Below, in pieces: positions 1 through 8,284 of a stretch of 64,000 nt of DNA. The position numbers were made by a program, and so were the translations under genes. Each line of letters starts with the position of its first letter. Positions within the stretch are counted from its first letter, which is position 1. This DNA comes from Microbacterium maritypicum (GTDB taxonomy: Bacteria; Actinomycetota; Actinomycetes; Actinomycetales; Microbacteriaceae), in the NCBI RefSeq assembly GCF_008868125.1, contig NZ_WAAQ01000001.1:1550001-1614000 (forward strand). Direction: 5' to 3'. Below the pieces are notes generated by a model. That model saw only the letters and a list, made by a program, of their open reading frames with translations, did no database searches and had not been told where the DNA came from.

Positions 1-1216
1 ACAGCCGCAGGGTGCCCGGCCGCACGCCGAGAGCCTCGCGCTCCTCCTCGGTGCGCTGGGCATGACTGGTGGTCCCGGGGTGCAGCACCAGAGAGCGCAC
101 ATCTCCGATGTGGGTCATGTGGGTGAAGACCCGCACATGCTCCACGAATCGGCGTGCCGCAGGGAGCCCGCCCCGCAGAGTGAAGGTGAAGATCGATCCG
201 GACCCGCCCTCGAGGTAGCGTTTGCCGACCTCGTGGTCGGGGTGCGAGGGGAGCCCGACGTAGTCGACGCTCTCGACCTCCTCGTGCCGTTCCAGCCACT
301 GGGCGATCTGCAGGGCGTTGCGAGACTGTCGCTCGACCCGCAGGCCGAGCGTCTCGACGCCCTGTCCGATCAGGAAGGCGTTGAGAGGGGACGGCGATGC
401 GCCGAATCGCGGGGCGACGGATTCGCGGGCGTAGGCGATGCGGGCGCGGCCCCCGTGGCGGGCGAAGACGCTGGGTGCATCCCCCCGGCCGGGGAGGACG
501 AGATGGGGCGCGTTGTGGCCAGCGAGAGCGGCGTCGAAGCGCCCGTCATCGATGATGACGCCGCCGAGCACGGAGCCGTGCCCGGCCAGGAACTTCGACG
601 CGGAATGGACCGCGATCGCCGCGCCGTGCTCGAGAGGGCGCAGCAGTGCCGGCGTCGCCAGCGTGTTGTCGACGATCAGTGGGATCGCGTGCTCATCGCC
701 GACGTCGCTGATGGCGCGGACGTCGAGCACATCGTTGCGGGCGTTGGCGAGCGACTCGGCGAACAGCGCGCGGGTGTTCGGGCGGATCGCCGCCCTCCAG
801 GCATCCGCATCGGCGATGTCGTCGACGAACGTGGTCTCGATGTCGAGTCGAGCGAGGTTGTCCAGGAACAGGCCCCTGGTGCCTTCGTAGATGTGGGTGG
901 ACGACACGATGTGATCGCCCGCGCCGGCGACGGTAAGAAGGGCCGTCGCCACTGCTGCCTGGCCGCTGGCCACGAGCACGGCGTCGGCGCCGGACTCCAG
1001 GGCTGCGAGCTGGCGCTCCACGGCGCGCACCGTGGGGTTCCCTGTGCGGGTGTAGCCGAAGCCGGTGCCGGTGCTGAAGTGGTCGGCCGCGTGATCGAAG
1101 TCGTCGAACTCGAAGCCCGCCGTCAGGTAGATGGGCGTCGCGCGGGAGCTGGCCGTCTCCCGGCTTCTCGCCGCGTGGACCGCGCGGGTGGCGAAGCGGG
1201 CGGTGTCGACGGTCAT
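1..1216 (-). CDS. metY: O-acetylhomoserine sulfhydrylase, 3'-truncated by the window edge
   Basis: PLP-dependent Cys/Met-metabolism enzyme that makes homocysteine from O-acetylhomoserine and sulfide in methionine synthesis. I translated it by hand from the minus strand: it begins MTVDTARFATRAVHAA at 1216 and stays open for about 405 codons to base 1, so the stop is outside the window. The family landmarks are visible: substrate/PLP segment GYTRTGNPTVRAVE, the Schiff-base lysine in HSASKFLAGHG (about K208) and the C-terminal HPGTTSHAQRTEEER. The length already seen fits MetY (about 430 aa) better than the shorter MetB (about 380 aa). It is divergent from the leucine leader and leuCD. A cystathionine gamma-synthase cannot be fully excluded, but the HPGTTSHAQ segment favours MetY. 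Confidence 0.88.
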   Translation of the reverse strand, partial: MTVDTARFATRAVHAARSRETASSRATPIYLTAGFEFDDFDHAADHFSTGTGFGYTRTGNPTVRAVERQLAALESGADAVLVASGQAAVATALLTVAGAGDHIVSSTHIYEGTRGLFLDNLARLDIETTFVDDIADADAWRAAIRPNTRALFAESLANARNDVLDVRAISDVGDEHAIPLIVDNTLATPALLRPLEHGAAIAVHSASKFLAGHGSVLGGVIIDDGRFDAALAGHNAPHLVLPGRGDAPSVFARHGGRARIAYARESVAPRFGASPSPLNAFLIGQGVETLGLRVERQSRNALQIAQWLERHEEVESVDYVGLPSHPDHEVGKRYLEGGSGSIFTFTLRGGLPAARRFVEHVRVFTHMTHIGDVRSLVLHPGTTSHAQRTEEEREALGVRPGTLRL

Positions 1217-1285
1217 GCGGTGCCTCTCGGTCGTTCGGGTGCTCAACAGAGTGTCATGACGGGTCGGAGCACGTCTCAGCGGTGG

Positions 1286-1291
1286 TAATCT
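1286..1291 (+). promoter_or_regulatory. -10 box of the leucine leader (leaderless)
   Basis: TAATCT lies exactly 6 nt before the ATG at 1298, so transcription should begin at or within the start codon. No convincing -35 element is visible. The same TANNNT-N6-start arrangement recurs throughout the window. Confidence 0.6.
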
Positions 1292-1297
1292 GACGTC

Positions 1298-1348
1298 ATG
1301 CGGACCGTGCTCCTTCTTCTTAGGCGCCGCGACGAGACCTCGATCTGA
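1298..1348 (+). CDS. Leucine-rich leader peptide (attenuator), 16 aa
   Basis: The short ORF reads [16 protein letters not shown] and ends in TGA at 1346-1348. It has four consecutive leucine codons (CTC CTT CTT CTT, 1310-1321); CTT is uncommon in this GC-rich sequence. It ends 58 nt before leuC, a leucine-biosynthesis gene. Ribosomes short of charged tRNA-Leu would stall on the Leu run and cover the left arm of the hairpin described at 1327-1365. Leader-peptide control of branched-chain amino acid genes is known in Actinobacteria. That this one regulates leuCD is inference from position and codon content. Confidence 0.7.
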   Translation: MRTVLLLLRRRDETSI

Positions 1349-1365
1349 GCCCCTCCTCGTCGCGG
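1327..1365 (+). promoter_or_regulatory. Attenuator hairpin between leucine leader and leuC
   Basis: A perfect 10-bp stem pairs 1327-1336 (CCGCGACGAG) with 1356-1365 (CTCGTCGCGG) across a 19-nt loop. The left arm starts 5 nt after the last Leu codon, inside the footprint of a ribosome stalled there. No U-tract follows, so a termination role would be U-independent or the hairpin may act at the level of translation. Confidence 0.6.
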
Positions 1366-1406
1366 AGTCCATCGTGGGCCGAACCGCCAGCCACAGGAGA
1401 CACGCA

Positions 1407-2852
1407 ATGACCACCCCCGCAAACGGTGCCGATTCCGCACGCCGCAGGACTCTCGCCGAGAAGGTCTGGGACGACCACCTCGTCGTCAAGGGCGAGAACG
1501 GCGAGCCGGACCTCATCTACATCGACCTGCACCTCGTGCACGAGGTCACCAGCCCGCAGGCCTTCGATGGCCTCCGCAGCGAAGGGCGGCCGCTTCGTCG
1601 CCTCGACCTCACGATCGCGACGGAGGACCACAACACTCCGACGTGGGACATCGACAAGCCGATCGCCGACCTGACCAGCCGTACGCAGATCGAGACGCTG
1701 CGCCGCAATGCCGCCGAGTTCGGAGTGCGTCTGCACTCGCTCGGCGATGCGGAACAGGGCATCGTGCACGTGGTCGGGCCCCAGCTCGGGCTGACCATGC
1801 CCGGCATCACCGTGGTCTGCGGCGACTCGCACACCTCGACCCACGGCGCGTTCGGCGCGATGGCGTTCGGTATCGGCACCAGCGAGGTCGAGCATGTCAT
1901 GGCCACGCAGACCCTGCCGCTGAAGCCTTTCAAGACCATGGCGATCAACGTCGAGGGCACGTTGCGCCCCGGTGTGACGGCGAAGGACATCATCCTCGCG
2001 GTGATCGCGAAGATCGGTACCGGCGGGGGACAGGGCTACGTGCTCGAGTTCCGCGGCAGCGCCATCCGCGCGCTCTCCATGGAGGGCCGCATGACGATCT
2101 GCAACATGTCGATCGAGGCAGGGGCCCGCGCGGGCATGGTCGCCCCCGACGAGACGACGTTCGCCTACCTCGAGGGTCGCCCGCACGCGCCGAAGGGGCA
2201 GGACTGGGAAGACGCCGTCGCCTACTGGCGCACGTTGCCGACCGATGAGGGCGCGACCTTCGACGCCGAGGTGTTCATCGATGCCGATCAGCTCGAGCCG
2301 TTCGTGACGTGGGGGACCAACCCCGGTCAGGGCAGCTCCCTCTCGGCCGCCGTGCCCGACCCCGCCGAGATCGACGACCCGAATGAGCGCGCAGCCGCGG
2401 AGCGGGCGCTGGAGTACATGGACCTGAAGCCGGGGACACCGCTCAAGGAGGTGCCGGTGGACGCGGTCTTCATGGGGTCGTGCACCAACAGCCGCATCGA
2501 GGACCTCCGGGCGTTCGCGTCGATCATCGAGGGCAAGAAGAAGGCCGACGGCGTGCGCGTCATGGTCGTGCCGGGATCGGCCAGGGTGCGGCTGGAAGCC
2601 GAGGCGGAGGGCCTGGACAAGGTGATCAAGGACTTCGGGGCGGAATGGCGTTTCGCCGGATGCTCGATGTGCCTGGGCATGAACCCGGATCAGCTGTCTC
2701 CGGGCGAACGCTGCGCCTCCACCTCCAACCGCAACTTCGAAGGACGCCAGGGCAAGGGAGGGCGCACGCATCTCGTCTCACCTCTGGTCGCCGCAGCGAC
2801 CGCGATCCGCGGCACCCTGTCCAGCCCGAGCGACCTGACGGAAGGGTTCTGA
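1407..2852 (+). CDS. leuC: 3-isopropylmalate dehydratase, large subunit
   Basis: Catalyses isomerisation of 2- to 3-isopropylmalate in leucine synthesis, with LeuD. The 481-aa protein is an aconitase-family [4Fe-4S] enzyme. The cluster cysteines are visible at about C359 (GSCTNSR) and C419/C422 ([10 protein letters not shown]), and the active-site segment [20 protein letters not shown] is intact. I start at the ATG at 1407 because CAGGAGA lies just upstream and homologues begin close to the LAEKVWDDH segment; an in-frame GTG at 1374 would add 11 unlikely residues. leuD follows after 3 nt, so the two are co-transcribed. Expression is probably set by the upstream leucine leader. Confidence 0.97.
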   Translation: MTTPANGADSARRRTLAEKVWDDHLVVKGENGEPDLIYIDLHLVHEVTSPQAFDGLRSEGRPLRRLDLTIATEDHNTPTWDIDKPIADLTSRTQIETLRRNAAEFGVRLHSLGDAEQGIVHVVGPQLGLTMPGITVVCGDSHTSTHGAFGAMAFGIGTSEVEHVMATQTLPLKPFKTMAINVEGTLRPGVTAKDIILAVIAKIGTGGGQGYVLEFRGSAIRALSMEGRMTICNMSIEAGARAGMVAPDETTFAYLEGRPHAPKGQDWEDAVAYWRTLPTDEGATFDAEVFIDADQLEPFVTWGTNPGQGSSLSAAVPDPAEIDDPNERAAAERALEYMDLKPGTPLKEVPVDAVFMGSCTNSRIEDLRAFASIIEGKKKADGVRVMVVPGSARVRLEAEAEGLDKVIKDFGAEWRFAGCSMCLGMNPDQLSPGERCASTSNRNFEGRQGKGGRTHLVSPLVAAATAIRGTLSSPSDLTEGF

Positions 2853-2855
2853 ATC

Positions 2856-3452
2856 ATGGAGAAGTTCACCACTCACACCGGTATCGCCGCTCCGCTGAAG
2901 CGTTCGAACGTCGACACCGATCAGATCATCCCTGCGGTGTTCCTCAAGCGCGTCACCAAGACCGGATTCGAGGACGCGCTGTTCCATGCATGGCGCCAGG
3001 ATCCCGATTTCGTGCTCAACCAGACAGCGTTCCACGGGGCCTCCGTGCTCCTGGCCGGCTCCGATTTCGGCACCGGTTCGAGCCGCGAACACGCGGTGTG
3101 GGCGTTGCGTGACTTCGGCTTCAAAGTCGTGCTGAGCCCGCGCTTCGCCGACATCTTCCGGGGCAATTCGGGCAAGCAGGGGCTGCTCGCCGCGACGATC
3201 TCGGAAGAGGATCTCGAGCGGTTCTGGGCCGAGATCGACCGGAATCCCGGGGTCCAGATGACCGTCGACCTCGAGGCGCGCACCGCCTCGATCGGTGACG
3301 TCCAGGCCGAGATCGGGATCGACGATTACACTAGATGGCGGCTCCTCGAAGGGCTCGATGACATCGGGCTCACGCTGCGCAACGAAGACAAGATCGCGCA
3401 GTTCGAGGCCCGTCGCGAGTCGTGGCGGCCCCGAACCCTTCCCGTTCAGTAG
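2856..3452 (+). CDS. leuD: 3-isopropylmalate dehydratase, small subunit
   Basis: Small (swivel-domain) subunit that completes the LeuCD isomerase. The 198-aa length is normal. Diagnostic segments are [15 protein letters not shown] near residue 20 and the [17 protein letters not shown] loop near residue 70, which carries substrate-contacting residues. The start ATG is 3 nt after the leuC stop, indicating translational coupling. Nothing in the sequence suggests an alternative function; homoaconitase-type small subunits are similar but are not expected beside leuC in this lineage. Confidence 0.97.
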   Translation: MEKFTTHTGIAAPLKRSNVDTDQIIPAVFLKRVTKTGFEDALFHAWRQDPDFVLNQTAFHGASVLLAGSDFGTGSSREHAVWALRDFGFKVVLSPRFADIFRGNSGKQGLLAATISEEDLERFWAEIDRNPGVQMTVDLEARTASIGDVQAEIGIDDYTRWRLLEGLDDIGLTLRNEDKIAQFEARRESWRPRTLPVQ

Positions 3453-3517
3453 ACGGTGGGGGCGGGGGAGCCAGGGGCAACCCGCCCCCGAAATCCGTAA
3501 ATGAAGTGAGGCTCCGA

Positions 3518-4885
3518 ATGACGACACCTGTGCGCGACGCTCTTCCGGACGGAGTCCCTGCACTCACCGGAGACGTCCTCGCCATTCGAGGCGGACGCCC
3601 GCTTCGCGGTCGGGTCGACGTCAAGGGGGCGAAGAACCTGGCGACGAAGGCCATGGTCGCCTCGCTCCTCGGCGAGACCGTGAGCACCCTGCGCGACGTA
3701 CCGGCGATCAGCGATGTCGCCGTCGTGCGCTCGCTGCTCGAGGTGCACGGTGTGCGTGTGTCCGAAGGCGATGAGCCCGGTTCGCTGGTGTTCGACCCGA
3801 GCGACGTGGAATCCGCGCACTTCGAGCAGATCGACGCTCACGCCGGTGCCTCGCGCATTCCGATCCTCTTCTGCGGCCCGCTGCTGCACCGTCTCGGTCA
3901 GGCGTTCATCCCCGACCTCGGTGGATGCCGCATCGGTGACCGCCCCATCGACTTCCACCTGGACGCTCTGCGCAAGTTCGGTGCGATCGTCGAGAAGCTC
4001 CCCAGCGGCATCCGCCTCTCCACGGGGGGAAGCCGCCTGCACGGGGCGAACATCCACCTCCCGTACCCCAGCGTCGGCGCCACCGAGCAGGTGCTCCTCA
4101 CGGCCGTGCGCGCCGAGGGCGTCACGGAGCTGCGCAACGCCGCCATCGAGCCCGAGATCATGGACCTGATCGCCGTGCTGCAGAAGATGGGCGCGATCAT
4201 CTCCTACGAGCCGAACCGCGTCATCGTGATCGAGGGCGTCGAGAAGCTCCGCGGCTACGACCACCGGTCGATCTTCGACCGCAACGAGGCCGCGTCCTGG
4301 GCCTCCGCCGCGCTCGCGACCGATGGCGAGATCTTCGTCGGCGGCGCGAAGCAGCAGGAGATGCTCACCTTCCTCAACATCTTCCGCAAGGCCGGCGGCT
4401 GGTTCGACATCCAGGAAGACGGCATCATGTTCCGTCGCGACGGCGAGATCAAGCCCGTCGTGATCGAGACCGACGTGCACCCCGGCTTCATGACGGACTG
4501 GCAGCAGCCTCTCGTCGTCGCCCTGACTCAGGCGCACGGCCGTTCCGTGGTGCACGAGACCGTGTACGAGAACCGCATGGGCTTCACCGACGCGCTGGTC
4601 AAGATGGGCGCCGACATCGTCGTGCACCCCCGAGGCCTCCAGGACGGTCCGCGTCGTGTTCCGCGTCGCGACCTCGAGCAGGCTGCGGTCATCACCGGTC
4701 CGACGCCGTTGCACGGCGCCGACATCGTGGTTCCCGACCTGCGCGGTGGCTACAGCCACGTGATCGCGGCGCTGACGGCCACCGGCGAGTCGAAGGTGTC
4801 CGGTGTCGACATCCTCAGCCGCGGCTACGAGAAGTTCCTCGCCAAGCTCGACGCGCTCGGCGCCGACTTCGACGTCATCCGGTGA
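3518..4885 (+). CDS. murA: UDP-N-acetylglucosamine 1-carboxyvinyltransferase
   Basis: First committed step of peptidoglycan synthesis: transfers enolpyruvate from PEP to UDP-GlcNAc. The protein has 455 aa in the two-domain EPSP-synthase fold. Recognisable segments are VDVKGAKN near the N-terminus and GGCRIGDRPID, whose Cys (about C137) aligns with the catalytic, fosfomycin-reactive cysteine of E. coli MurA. An open frame extends upstream to 3422, but GAAGTGAGG before the ATG at 3518 and the glycine-rich, non-homologous extension argue for 3518. The stop overlaps the plsC start (GTGA), so murA and plsC are translationally coupled. Confidence 0.95.
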   Translation: MTTPVRDALPDGVPALTGDVLAIRGGRPLRGRVDVKGAKNLATKAMVASLLGETVSTLRDVPAISDVAVVRSLLEVHGVRVSEGDEPGSLVFDPSDVESAHFEQIDAHAGASRIPILFCGPLLHRLGQAFIPDLGGCRIGDRPIDFHLDALRKFGAIVEKLPSGIRLSTGGSRLHGANIHLPYPSVGATEQVLLTAVRAEGVTELRNAAIEPEIMDLIAVLQKMGAIISYEPNRVIVIEGVEKLRGYDHRSIFDRNEAASWASAALATDGEIFVGGAKQQEMLTFLNIFRKAGGWFDIQEDGIMFRRDGEIKPVVIETDVHPGFMTDWQQPLVVALTQAHGRSVVHETVYENRMGFTDALVKMGADIVVHPRGLQDGPRRVPRRDLEQAAVITGPTPLHGADIVVPDLRGGYSHVIAALTATGESKVSGVDILSRGYEKFLAKLDALGADFDVIR

Positions 4886-5646
4886 CCGCGGTGACGTCCC
4901 GGTCATCGGAGACGAAGCGGCCGAGCATCTTCTGGCCGCTCGCCGCGCTGATCATCCCTCCCGTCTCGCTGATCGCGAAGATCCGCGTGAGCGGTGCGGA
5001 GAAGCTGCCGCGCGAGGGATCGTACGTGCTCGCCCCGAACCACTACTCGGAGTTCGATCCGCTCATCGTCGCCGTCGCCGTGTGGCGGTCCGGTCGCGCG
5101 CCGCGCTTCATGGCGAAGGAGAGCCTGTTCAAGGTGCCGGTGCTCGGCTGGTTCCTGCATCGCACCGGGATGATCCCGGTCGCGCGCACGTCGTCGGCGT
5201 CGTCGGCACGGCAGACGATGAAGCAGTCCGAAGAGCTCGTCGAGCACGGTCGGGGCGTGATCGTCTACCCCGAGGGCACGCTCACGCGCGATCCCGATAT
5301 GTGGCCGATGCGCGGCAAGTCCGGCGCGGTGCGTCTGGCCCTCGCCGACGGCATCCCCCTGATCCCGATGGCGCAGTGGGGTACCCAGGCGATCATGGGG
5401 CGCTACCAGAAGGGCCTGAGCCTGTGGCCGCTGCGCAAGCCGGTCAGAGTGCTCATCGGCGACCCCGTCGATGTCTCCGATCTGCGCGAGCGGGCAGGAG
5501 AGCCTGCGGCGCTCACCGAGGCGACGAACCGTCTGATGAACGCGATCACCGCACTCCTCGAAGAGCTGCGCGACGAGAAGGCACCCGCGGAGCGCTGGAA
5601 CCCCGCGAGTCACGGACAGAAGGAGACCGGACGCCTTGACTCCTAA
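4882..5646 (+). CDS. plsC: 1-acyl-sn-glycerol-3-phosphate acyltransferase (PlsC family)
   Basis: Acylates lysophosphatidate to phosphatidate in phospholipid synthesis at the inner membrane face. The 254-aa protein shows the acyltransferase motif I NHYSEFDP (H54 and D59) and motif III YPEGTLTR (E131), with an N-terminal hydrophobic segment (WPLAALIIPPVSLI). The GTG start overlaps the murA stop by 4 nt. Its position directly before gpsA, which makes sn-glycerol-3-phosphate, puts two steps of glycerolipid synthesis together. The exact acyl-donor and substrate preference cannot be read from sequence. Confidence 0.93.
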   Translation: MTAVTSRSSETKRPSIFWPLAALIIPPVSLIAKIRVSGAEKLPREGSYVLAPNHYSEFDPLIVAVAVWRSGRAPRFMAKESLFKVPVLGWFLHRTGMIPVARTSSASSARQTMKQSEELVEHGRGVIVYPEGTLTRDPDMWPMRGKSGAVRLALADGIPLIPMAQWGTQAIMGRYQKGLSLWPLRKPVRVLIGDPVDVSDLRERAGEPAALTEATNRLMNAITALLEELRDEKAPAERWNPASHGQKETGRLDS

Positions 5647-6769
5647 GAGAACCGCTGCGGCCGGGCCGCGGGCCGCGGTCGTAGGATCTGGCAGCTGGGG
5701 AACCACGTTCGGCAAGATCCTCGCCGACGGTGGCGCTCAGGTGACGATGTGGGCTCGGCGCCCGGAGCTGGCCCAGGAGATCAACGAGGCCAAGCGCAAC
5801 TCCCGCTATCTGCCCGGCATCAATCTGCCGCGCACGATGGCGGCGACGCACGAGCTCGCAACCGCTCTGGACGGCGTGGACCAGGTCTACCTGTCGGTGC
5901 CGAGCCAGTCGCTGCGCGAGAACCTGAAGGCGCTGCGGCCGCTGCTCGCCGACAGCGATGCCAAGATCATCAGCCTCATGAAGGGCGTCGAGCGCGGAAC
6001 CGGACTTCGCATGAGCCAGGTGATCCAGCAGGAGCTGCGCTGCGACCCCGATCGCGTCGCCGTGGCCTCGGGGCCGAACCTCGCTCTCGAGATCGCCCGC
6101 GAGCAGCCGACCGCCGCCGTGATCTCCTCGCGCAGTCAGGAGACGGCGGAGATCGTCGCGCGCGCGGCTCGGAACAGCTACTTCCGCACCTTCGTGAACA
6201 CCGATGTGATCGGCACGGAGTTCGGCGGCGTCCTGAAGAACCTGATCGCGGTGGCCATCGGCATCGTCGACGGCGTCGGCTACGGCGAGAACACCAAGGC
6301 GTCGATCATCACCCGCGGTCTCGTCGAGATGACCGACTTCGCGGTGGCGAACGGGGCGCACCCCGAGACGCTCCAGGGGCTTGCCGGACTCGGCGACCTG
6401 ATCGCGACCTGTCAGTCGCCGCTGAGCCGGAACAACACCGCAGGGCGACTGCTCGGTCAGGGCTACAGCTTCCAGGACGTCGTGAAGCAGATGCAGCAGA
6501 CGGCCGAGGGATTGGCCTCCGTTGCGCCCGTCCTGCAGCTGGCGCGCGAGGCCGAGATCGACATGCCCATCGTCGAGCAGGTGAAGATGGTGCTCGACGG
6601 CAAGATGAATCCGCGGGACATCGCACCGCACCTGACGACGGACGACGACACCCCGCAGGGTGAGAGGACCAACCATGGACAAGCAGACGGTGGTGGTGCT
6701 CTTCGGCGGGCGCTCCAGCGAGCATTCGATCAGTTCCGCAACGGCGGGGGGAGTGCTGGGCGCGATTGA
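5636..6769 (+). CDS. gpsA: Glycerol-3-phosphate dehydrogenase [NAD(P)+]
   Basis: Reduces dihydroxyacetone phosphate to sn-glycerol-3-phosphate for phospholipids. The Rossmann glycine motif VVGSGSWGTTFG is near residues 15-26; SLMKGVERGT and the TEFGGVLKNLIAVAIGIVDG region carry catalytic-domain residues. The start is TTG at 5636, preceded by AAGGAGA, and it overlaps the end of plsC. The frame runs to 6769, 95 nt past the ddl start, giving 377 aa against about 330-340 for most GpsA. The C-terminal 32 residues therefore lie entirely in the ddl overlap, have low-complexity character and are probably non-functional. Confidence 0.95.
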   Translation: MTPKRTAAAGPRAAVVGSGSWGTTFGKILADGGAQVTMWARRPELAQEINEAKRNSRYLPGINLPRTMAATHELATALDGVDQVYLSVPSQSLRENLKALRPLLADSDAKIISLMKGVERGTGLRMSQVIQQELRCDPDRVAVASGPNLALEIAREQPTAAVISSRSQETAEIVARAARNSYFRTFVNTDVIGTEFGGVLKNLIAVAIGIVDGVGYGENTKASIITRGLVEMTDFAVANGAHPETLQGLAGLGDLIATCQSPLSRNNTAGRLLGQGYSFQDVVKQMQQTAEGLASVAPVLQLAREAEIDMPIVEQVKMVLDGKMNPRDIAPHLTTDDDTPQGERTNHGQADGGGALRRALQRAFDQFRNGGGSAGRD

Positions 6770-7757
6770 CCGCGACCGCTACGCCGTGATCCCGGTCGGG
6801 ATCACCCGTGAAGGCGCGTTCGTCCTCGAAGACGACGATCCCGCGAAGTTCCCGCTTGACGCGGCGCATCTCCCCGAAGTGGTCGACAACGGCACCCGCG
6901 TGCTCTGGCCGGAGCCGGGCGGTGACCGCACGCTGCGCGTCGTGCAGACGGACGGCACCGTCGAGGGGCTGGGAGAGATCGACGTGGTGCTGCCGATCCT
7001 GCATGGACCGCACGGCGAGGACGGCACCATCCAGGGCTTCTTCGACACGCTGGAGGTCCCTTACGCGGGCGGTGGGGTCCTCGACTCCGCACTCTGCATG
7101 GACAAGCACTTCATGAAGATCGCGCTCGAGGCCTCCGGCATCTCGGTCGCTCCCTGGGTGACGGTGCGCCGCACGGACTGGGATCGCGATGCCGCAGTCG
7201 TGCGTGCGCGGGCCGCGGAGCTGGGCCTGCCGGTGTTCGTGAAGCCCGCACGTGCGGGCTCGAGCGTCGGGGTGTCCAAGGTCGAAGCCGCCGACGAACT
7301 GGACGCGGCCCTGGCCGTGGCCTTCGCCGAAGACGACAAGGTGCTGATCGAGACCGGCGTGAGCGGTCGCGAGATCGAGGTCGCAGTGCTCGAGAGCGCC
7401 GACGGGGTCCGGGCATCTCTTCCCGGCGAGATCGTGCTGACCTCGCGGGGCTTCTACGACTTCGAGGGCAAGTACCTCGGCGGCGACGGGGTGGATGTCG
7501 TGTGCCCGGCCGAGGTGACCGACGCAGAGCTGGCGGCCATCCAGCAGGCGGGTATCCGCGCGTTCGAGGCCGTCGACGGCCGTGGGCTGGCCCGCGTCGA
7601 CATGTTCCTGACGCCGTCGGGCGAGCTCGTGGTGAACGAGCTCAACACGATGCCGGGCTTCACCCCGATCTCGATGTTCCCCAAGTGCTGGGTCGCCTCG
7701 GGCCTGAGCTACGGCGATCTGATCACCGAGCTCGTCGAAGCCGGTCTGCGCCGCTGA
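6675..7757 (+). CDS. ddl: D-alanine--D-alanine ligase
   Basis: ATP-grasp enzyme making the D-Ala-D-Ala dipeptide of peptidoglycan. At 360 aa it is of the DdlA length class. Landmarks are the N-terminal VVLFGGRSSEHSISS, the ATP-grasp loop KPARAGSSVGVSKV and the metal-binding VNELNTMPGFTPISMFPK. I prefer the ATG at 6675, which has AGAGG 8 nt upstream, over an in-frame GTG at 6660. It begins inside gpsA. It faces the DUF3515 lipoprotein gene, with an inverted repeat between the two stops acting as a likely bidirectional terminator. Confidence 0.96.
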   Translation: MDKQTVVVLFGGRSSEHSISSATAGGVLGAIDRDRYAVIPVGITREGAFVLEDDDPAKFPLDAAHLPEVVDNGTRVLWPEPGGDRTLRVVQTDGTVEGLGEIDVVLPILHGPHGEDGTIQGFFDTLEVPYAGGGVLDSALCMDKHFMKIALEASGISVAPWVTVRRTDWDRDAAVVRARAAELGLPVFVKPARAGSSVGVSKVEAADELDAALAVAFAEDDKVLIETGVSGREIEVAVLESADGVRASLPGEIVLTSRGFYDFEGKYLGGDGVDVVCPAEVTDAELAAIQQAGIRAFEAVDGRGLARVDMFLTPSGELVVNELNTMPGFTPISMFPKCWVASGLSYGDLITELVEAGLRR

Positions 7758-7764
7758 GCGCGCG

Positions 7765-7794
7765 GTTCCCCGCGGCGATCAGCTCGCGGGGAAC
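7765..7794. terminator. Bidirectional terminator hairpin between ddl and the DUF3515 gene
   Basis: A perfect 10-bp inverted repeat, GTTCCCCGCG (7765-7774) and CGCGGGGAAC (7785-7794), has a 10-nt loop. It lies between convergent genes and contains the stop codon of the minus-strand gene. There is no U-tract, as is common for actinobacterial terminators. Confidence 0.55.
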
Positions 7795-8261
7795 TCGACG
7801 CGGTCCGTGCACTGTCCGGTCGCGGGCTGGAGCCCGGACTGGATGCTCGCGGAGATCTTGTCGACGATCGCCTGGAAGTCGATCTGCTCGCCGCGGCGGA
7901 TGGTCACCTCGACCGCGGGGTCGCGTCCGAACGTGACCAGCCTCTGACGCTCCTCTTCCTGCTCGAGGACCAACCAGTCGACGCCGCCGAGGGTGGTGCA
8001 CACGAGTGCAGACGGTGCGGGGGGCTCGACACCGCAGCGCAGCACGACGGTGGGGTCGCCCCAGGCACCTGTCGCCTGCGCGTCGGTCCAGACCCGATCG
8101 AATCCGCCGACGGTCTCCGGCAGGAGCACGGAGACGTTCGCGCATGCGGGGTTGTTCGCATCGGCGGCGGGTTCGAGGTGCACGGTGGTCGAGCAGCCGG
8201 CGAGCATCGCGGCCAGGGACACCGCGCCTGCGAGGACAGCGAGGCGACGGGAACGGGGCAT
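7779..8261 (-). CDS. DUF3515 family lipoprotein
   Basis: Predicted secreted lipoprotein of 160 aa. The signal peptide is clear: basic n-region MPRSRR, hydrophobic core LAVLAGAVSLAAMLAGC and lipobox LAGC, giving lipid-modified Cys about residue 23. Three further cysteines in the mature part (NPACANV, LRCGVE, GQCTD) plus LVCTT could form disulfides outside the cell. The C-terminal part (VEVTIRRGEQIDFQAIVDKISASI) resembles DUF3515 proteins, which lie between ddl and thiL in related genomes. Function is unknown. It starts leaderless, 6 nt after a TAGCCT box, and is divergent from thiL with only 23 bp between start codons. Confidence 0.85.
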   Translation of the reverse strand: MPRSRRLAVLAGAVSLAAMLAGCSTTVHLEPAADANNPACANVSVLLPETVGGFDRVWTDAQATGAWGDPTVVLRCGVEPPAPSALVCTTLGGVDWLVLEQEEERQRLVTFGRDPAVEVTIRRGEQIDFQAIVDKISASIQSGLQPATGQCTDRVEFPAS

Positions 8262-8267
8262 GCTTCC

Positions 8268-8277
8268 AGGCTACCTT
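8268..8277. promoter_or_regulatory. Overlapping divergent -10 boxes, DUF3515 gene and thiL
   Basis: On the minus strand TAGCCT (8268-8273) is 6 nt before the ATG at 8261. On the plus strand TACCTT (8272-8277) is 7 nt before the thiL ATG at 8285. The boxes share two base pairs, so both leaderless promoters cannot be occupied together. Confidence 0.55.
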
Positions 8278-8284
8278 TGACAGC

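Noticed and set aside
62..1288. Plus-strand frame of 408 codons at the left edge
   Set aside because: The opposite strand encodes a clear O-acetylhomoserine sulfhydrylase that runs off the window edge.
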